The notes under the pieces: model-generated
Told to the model about the DNA's origin: nothing
The model's input: the letters and a program-made list of their open reading frames with translations, nothing else
Databases searched by the model: none
From: an uncultured Bacilli bacterium
Lineage (GTDB): Bacteria > Bacillota_I > Bacilli_A > RF39 > UBA660
DNA length: 6,713 bases
Direction of reading: 5' to 3'
NCBI GenBank assembly: GCA_947585885.1
Contig: CANPXI010000056.1
Location: 1-6,713, forward strand
Shown: positions 4,250 through 6,713 of the stretch, in pieces
How positions within the stretch are numbered: position 1 is the stretch's first letter
How the letters are laid out: each line of letters opens with the position of its first letter
Made by a program: the position numbers and the translations under genes

Positions 4250-5194
4250 ATGAAAAAAGTATTTGGAGTTCTTCTTTGCTTAGTCCTTTTAACAGGATGC
4301 GCGACTTCTCATTTAGAAGATGGTAAGGAAAGCGTTGTTAAATTTGAAGATGGGGGAATTAGTGCAGAAGAATTGTATGAAAAATTAAAGAAAGTTTATG
4401 GTGGTAATGCTATTATTGATTTAATAGATACTGAACTACTTAGTAGAGAGTATAAGAGTGATAGTACTGAAGAAGCTTATATTAAGCAAAATATTGATTC
4501 TTTAAAGGATCGATGGGGAGAAAACTTTGATACTAATATTCTAAGTTATGGAGCAACTACTGAAAAAGAGTTTAAGGAATATGTTAGACTACTTTATAGA
4601 AGAGATAAGTGGGTTAATGATTATGCTAAAACTCAAGTAAATGATACTCAAATTAATGAGTATTATGAGAAAGAAGTAGTTGGAGATATTGAAGCAAGTC
4701 ATATACTTATTTCTGTAGATGTTAAGAGCGATGCAACTGATGAAGAAAAGAAAGAAGCTGAAGATAAGGCTTTAGCTACTGCTAAAGAAGTTATTGCTAA
4801 ACTTAATAAGGGTGAAAAGTTTGAAGATTTAGCTAAAGAATATAGCAGTGATGAATCTAATAAGAATGATGGCGGGGCTTTAAGTAAGTTTAATGATAGA
4901 AGTAATTATGATGAGAACTTCCTAGATGCAGCTATTAAACTAGAAGTTAATAAATATACTACAACTCCAGTTAAGAGCCAATATGGATACCATATTATTT
5001 ATAAGACTAGTCAAGGAGATAAACCTAAGTTAGATGATATTAAAGATGAAATTATTGAAAAAATAGCACCTACTCTTATTAGTAATGATAGTAGTTTTAC
5101 TACTAAAGCTATTCTTGCTTTAAGAGATAAATATGGTATTAAGATTACTGATGATGAATTAAAGAGTCAATATAATGAAACATATGGATTATAA
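4250..5194 (+). CDS. prsA: PrsA-like peptidyl-prolyl isomerase lipoprotein (parvulin-type foldase)
   Basis: Extracytoplasmic, membrane-anchored foldase that helps secreted proteins fold after Sec export. The 314 residues open with a lipoprotein signal, MKKVFGVLLCLVLLTGC, with lipobox L14-T-G-C17 as the lipidation site. A helical chaperone region spans about 30-140 (ISAEELYEKLKKVYG; DKWVNDYAKTQVNDTQINEYY). The PpiC/parvulin domain follows at about 147-255: EASHILIS, GEKFEDLAKEYSSDESNKNDGG, FLDAAIKLEVNKYTTTPVKS, YGYHIIYKT. The C-terminal tail (255-314) packs against the chaperone part in known PrsA proteins. I chose the ATG at 4250 because GGAAGGAGA precedes it and it begins the signal peptide; a longer reading overlaps the promoter. 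It ends at a perfect hairpin terminator shared with recX. A GAGTGCTAA half-site of the CIRCE type lies upstream. Confidence 0.93.
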   Translation: MKKVFGVLLCLVLLTGCATSHLEDGKESVVKFEDGGISAEELYEKLKKVYGGNAIIDLIDTELLSREYKSDSTEEAYIKQNIDSLKDRWGENFDTNILSYGATTEKEFKEYVRLLYRRDKWVNDYAKTQVNDTQINEYYEKEVVGDIEASHILISVDVKSDATDEEKKEAEDKALATAKEVIAKLNKGEKFEDLAKEYSSDESNKNDGGALSKFNDRSNYDENFLDAAIKLEVNKYTTTPVKSQYGYHIIYKTSQGDKPKLDDIKDEIIEKIAPTLISNDSSFTTKAILALRDKYGIKITDDELKSQYNETYGL

Positions 5195-5199
5195 TTATT

Positions 5200-5228
5200 A
5201 AAACCAAGTTAGCAAATAACTTGGTTTT
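5200..5228. terminator. Bidirectional terminator between convergent prsA and recX
   Basis: AAAACCAAGTTA (5200-5211) and TAACTTGGTTTT (5217-5228) form a perfect 12-bp stem with a five-base loop, five bases after the prsA stop. The recX stop codon (5229-5227) overlaps the outer edge of the stem, so one hairpin serves both genes. Confidence 0.9.
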
Positions 5229-5997
5229 AGTATTCATTTTTATCTATTATTCTATTTATTTCTTCTGTATTATATCCTTTTTGATATAAGTAGTTATGTA
5301 TTTTAAGTTTAAGAGGTACTCCACTATATTTTTTACTATATTTGTTATAGATTTTATCATATTCTTTTTCTATAATACTTGAGTCATCTTTTTCTATTTT
5401 ATTTAAGTAGTAATCAATTTTAGAGTTATCATATCCTAGATTAAATAAATCTATTTTTAATTTAGATTTTATAGTACTAAGAGGTTTGTTTTTCATTAAG
5501 TTAATTCTTTTTTCTATTATTTTTTCTAGTTTTTGGTCCCAGATATTTTCATCTATATTATCTATATAATTATTTATTTTATCTATATTTAAGTCTAAAT
5601 CATATAGACTTCTTTTTATTTTATATGGTCCATCTTTTGATAAATTTATTTTATCATTTACAAATGCTTCTATATATTTGTCTTCATTTAAGTAATTTTC
5701 TTTTTTTAGTCTATCTATAGTTTCATTTATTACTTCAGTGCTATAGTTCTTTTTTTCTAGATTTTCTTTTATTTCTTTTTCTGTTCTCATTTTGTATTCT
5801 ATGTAAGTTAGTGCATTATCATATGCTTCATAATATATGTTCTCATTCATTATTTTTTCTAAAAGAGAAATAGTTATATTTTTTTCTAATAGGAGATTAT
5901 TTTTTATTATTACGTCTTCATAGAGTATTAGTTCTTGAGTATCAAATGTTACTTTGTATCTACCTCTACTAAGTTTTTTATATTTTAATATTTTCAT
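5227..5997 (-). CDS. recX: RecX, regulator of RecA filaments
   Basis: Cytosolic modulator of RecA: binds RecA filaments and limits recombination and SOS signalling. The 256 residues match Gram-positive RecX in length (about 260). The N-terminal beta region (VTFDTQELILYEDVIIKNNLLL, about 16-37) precedes the RecX three-helix repeats: ALTYIEYKMRTEKEIKENLEKKNY (62-85), IDRLKKENYLNEDKYIEAFV (94-113), DGPYKIKRSLYDL (122-134) and a last repeat near SGVPLKLKIHNYLYQKGY. It follows rpoZ by 20 bp. The start at 5997 fits homology, but the upstream bases are a T8 tract and A/T only, with no Shine-Dalgarno, so initiation may depend on coupling to rpoZ or be weak. The protein is very lysine-, asparagine- and isoleucine-rich, as expected for this base composition. 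Confidence 0.88.
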   Translation of the reverse strand: MKILKYKKLSRGRYKVTFDTQELILYEDVIIKNNLLLEKNITISLLEKIMNENIYYEAYDNALTYIEYKMRTEKEIKENLEKKNYSTEVINETIDRLKKENYLNEDKYIEAFVNDKINLSKDGPYKIKRSLYDLDLNIDKINNYIDNIDENIWDQKLEKIIEKRINLMKNKPLSTIKSKLKIDLFNLGYDNSKIDYYLNKIEKDDSSIIEKEYDKIYNKYSKKYSGVPLKLKIHNYLYQKGYNTEEINRIIDKNEY

Positions 5998-6007
5998 AAT
6001 TTATAAG

Positions 6008-6027
6008 AAAAAAAAGATTATTCTTTT
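6008..6027 (-). terminator. Weak terminator-like hairpin in the rpoZ-recX gap
   Basis: On the minus strand AAAAGA-AUAA-UCUUUU is followed by more U's (eight U's in total, 6015-6008). The six-base stem has a single G-C pair, so any termination is partial at best. The rpoZ stop codon is in its loop. It could trim recX expression relative to rpoZ. Confidence 0.3.
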
Positions 6028-6215
6028 ATTTTGATTAATCCCTTTTCTAATTCCTCTAAACTTCTTCCTATTTCTTTTTTTGATGTATAACTATCTTCTT
6101 TCATTTGAAAGTGTTTGTTTTCTATCATTTGTTTACTTCTTTCTGAAGCAACATGGACTAATTTATATTTTGAGTCTACTATTGTTAGTAATTTATCTAT
6201 AGATGGGTATATCAT
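6018..6215 (-). CDS. rpoZ: RNA polymerase omega subunit
   Basis: Small accessory subunit that clamps and stabilises the beta-prime subunit of RNA polymerase. The 65 residues show the family core: YPSIDKLLTIVDSKYKLVHV (3-22), ASERSKQM (23-30) and SKKEIGRSLEELEKGLIKI (45-63), corresponding to the usual K-x-V-x-x-A-L-E-E-I-x-x-G-x-I. Length is normal for Bacillota. An in-frame GTG at 6224 would add three residues, but it sits one base after the GAGGAG ribosome site, while the ATG at 6215 begins the conserved MIYPSID; I choose 6215. The common upstream partner gmk (guanylate kinase) is absent; a DUF2779 gene is there instead. recX follows by 20 bp and probably shares its transcript. Confidence 0.92.
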   Translation of the reverse strand: MIYPSIDKLLTIVDSKYKLVHVASERSKQMIENKHFQMKEDSYTSKKEIGRSLEELEKGLIKIKE

Positions 6216-6258
6216 TATTTTCACTCTCCTCTAATTTAATATTACTATTCATAGTTTT

Positions 6259-6289
6259 TTTATACAAGTGATTTTACTTTTTTTGACAA
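6259..6289 (-). promoter_or_regulatory. Possible promoter of rpoZ-recX
   Basis: On the minus strand TTGTCA (6289-6284) and TATAAA (6264-6259) are separated by 19 bp, longer than ideal. It lies in the 88-bp gap between the DUF2779 stop and the rpoZ ATG. Confidence 0.4.
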
Positions 6290-6303
6290 AAATTTTACAT
6301 TAG

Positions 6304-6713
6304 TTATTTTATTACTCTTCTTAGACCCCTTAATATTTCGACCATTGCCCAGGTGTCTTGTTTACAATATTCGACAAGTGCTGCTTGTTTTCTTTCTTTT
6401 TCTAAATCTGTCATATTTTTATAGTTAGCATATTCTACTAAAGCTTGTACTCCGTTTTGAACTTCTAGGTCTTTATAACTTAGGTTAGTAAAAAGTGGTA
6501 GTGTTTTTTTTATTGAGAATGATCCACTTTGAGCATTGTTGTAGTAGTTCATTGTGTTACAGTCATATTCATTAAAGCCAAGGCTTTTATAAAGTTCTTT
6601 GTTATTATCTATTATCTCTAGTAAGTCTCTCCCTTTTTCTCTTATTGCAAGTAATTCTTTTTTGTATTCAGGAAAAATGTTAGCAAGTTCCTTTATTCTT
6701 CCTTTTTCAAATG
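6304..6713 (-). CDS. DUF2779-domain protein, C-terminal 135 residues (5' end outside window)
   Basis: The frame is open from the right edge (first full codon at 6711) to the TAA at 6306-6304. An internal ATG at 6552 has no ribosome site, and the codons before it continue the same protein: FEKGRIKELANIFPEY, then REKGRDLLEIID. The family pattern GSFSIKKTLPLF, LSYKDLEVQNGVQALVEY and ALVEYCKQDTWAMVEILRGL matches the C-terminus of DUF2779 proteins, which have an RNase H-like (DEDD-type) fold; the YCxxDT segment carries the last acidic residue expected of such a nuclease. Activity is unproven. Full family members are several hundred residues, so most of the gene lies beyond the window. No strong terminator follows, so read-through into rpoZ is possible. 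Confidence 0.85.
   Translation of the reverse strand, partial: FEKGRIKELANIFPEYKKELLAIREKGRDLLEIIDNNKELYKSLGFNEYDCNTMNYYNNAQSGSFSIKKTLPLFTNLSYKDLEVQNGVQALVEYANYKNMTDLEKERKQAALVEYCKQDTWAMVEILRGLRRVIK

Noticed and set aside
1..6713. CRISPR arrays, tRNA or rRNA genes, insertion sequences, toxin-antitoxin or defence cassettes
   Set aside because: No regularly spaced repeats, no cloverleaf-like GC-richer segment, no transposase motif and no toxin partner for the Xre-type gene were visible.

Overview
The window is very AT-rich, with long A and T tracts and AT-ending codons throughout. All tryptophans I checked use TGG and every complete gene ends in TAA, so the standard bacterial code applies rather than the Mycoplasma code. 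Gram-positive Shine-Dalgarno sites, a lipoprotein signal with a PrsA-type foldase, a tailless SsbB-type SSB, DUF1653 and YjcZ-like tiny membrane proteins suggest a low-GC member of the Bacillota, perhaps an uncultured gut Bacilli or RF39-like lineage. The lineage is inference from gene content and composition.

Layout. The left part reads on the minus strand: a SufS-type cysteine desulfurase (1563-2762) closed by a terminator; then, from its own promoter, a short single-strand DNA-binding protein (1059-1400), a small Xre-type regulator (780-995) and the start of pyrimidine-nucleoside phosphorylase (1-693, running off the window). From 2820 a plus-strand block follows: a HIT-family protein abutting a DUF1653 protein, then an unrecognised 104-residue gene with its own near-consensus promoter and terminator. 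Two Cys-Gly-Cys tiny membrane proteins (3879-4126, minus) share a control region with a divergent prsA-like foldase lipoprotein gene (4250-5194, plus). The right end is minus strand again: the end of a DUF2779 gene entering from outside, then rpoZ and recX, convergent with prsA across a shared terminator.

Most of the genes are housekeeping: nucleoside salvage, sulfur mobilisation, DNA repair, RNA polymerase and protein folding. The part that does not look routine is the ssb-regulator-pdp junction. A perfect 22-bp inverted repeat lies at 683-704 and 1034-1055. The left copy is exactly the pdp Shine-Dalgarno, start codon and first codons. The right copy sits just after the ssb stop, so an ssb read-through RNA would carry a perfect antisense of the pdp translation start. 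A 12-bp palindrome directly in front of the pdp ribosome site may be an operator for the intervening regulator. The repeat could equally be the scar of an inversion or insertion.
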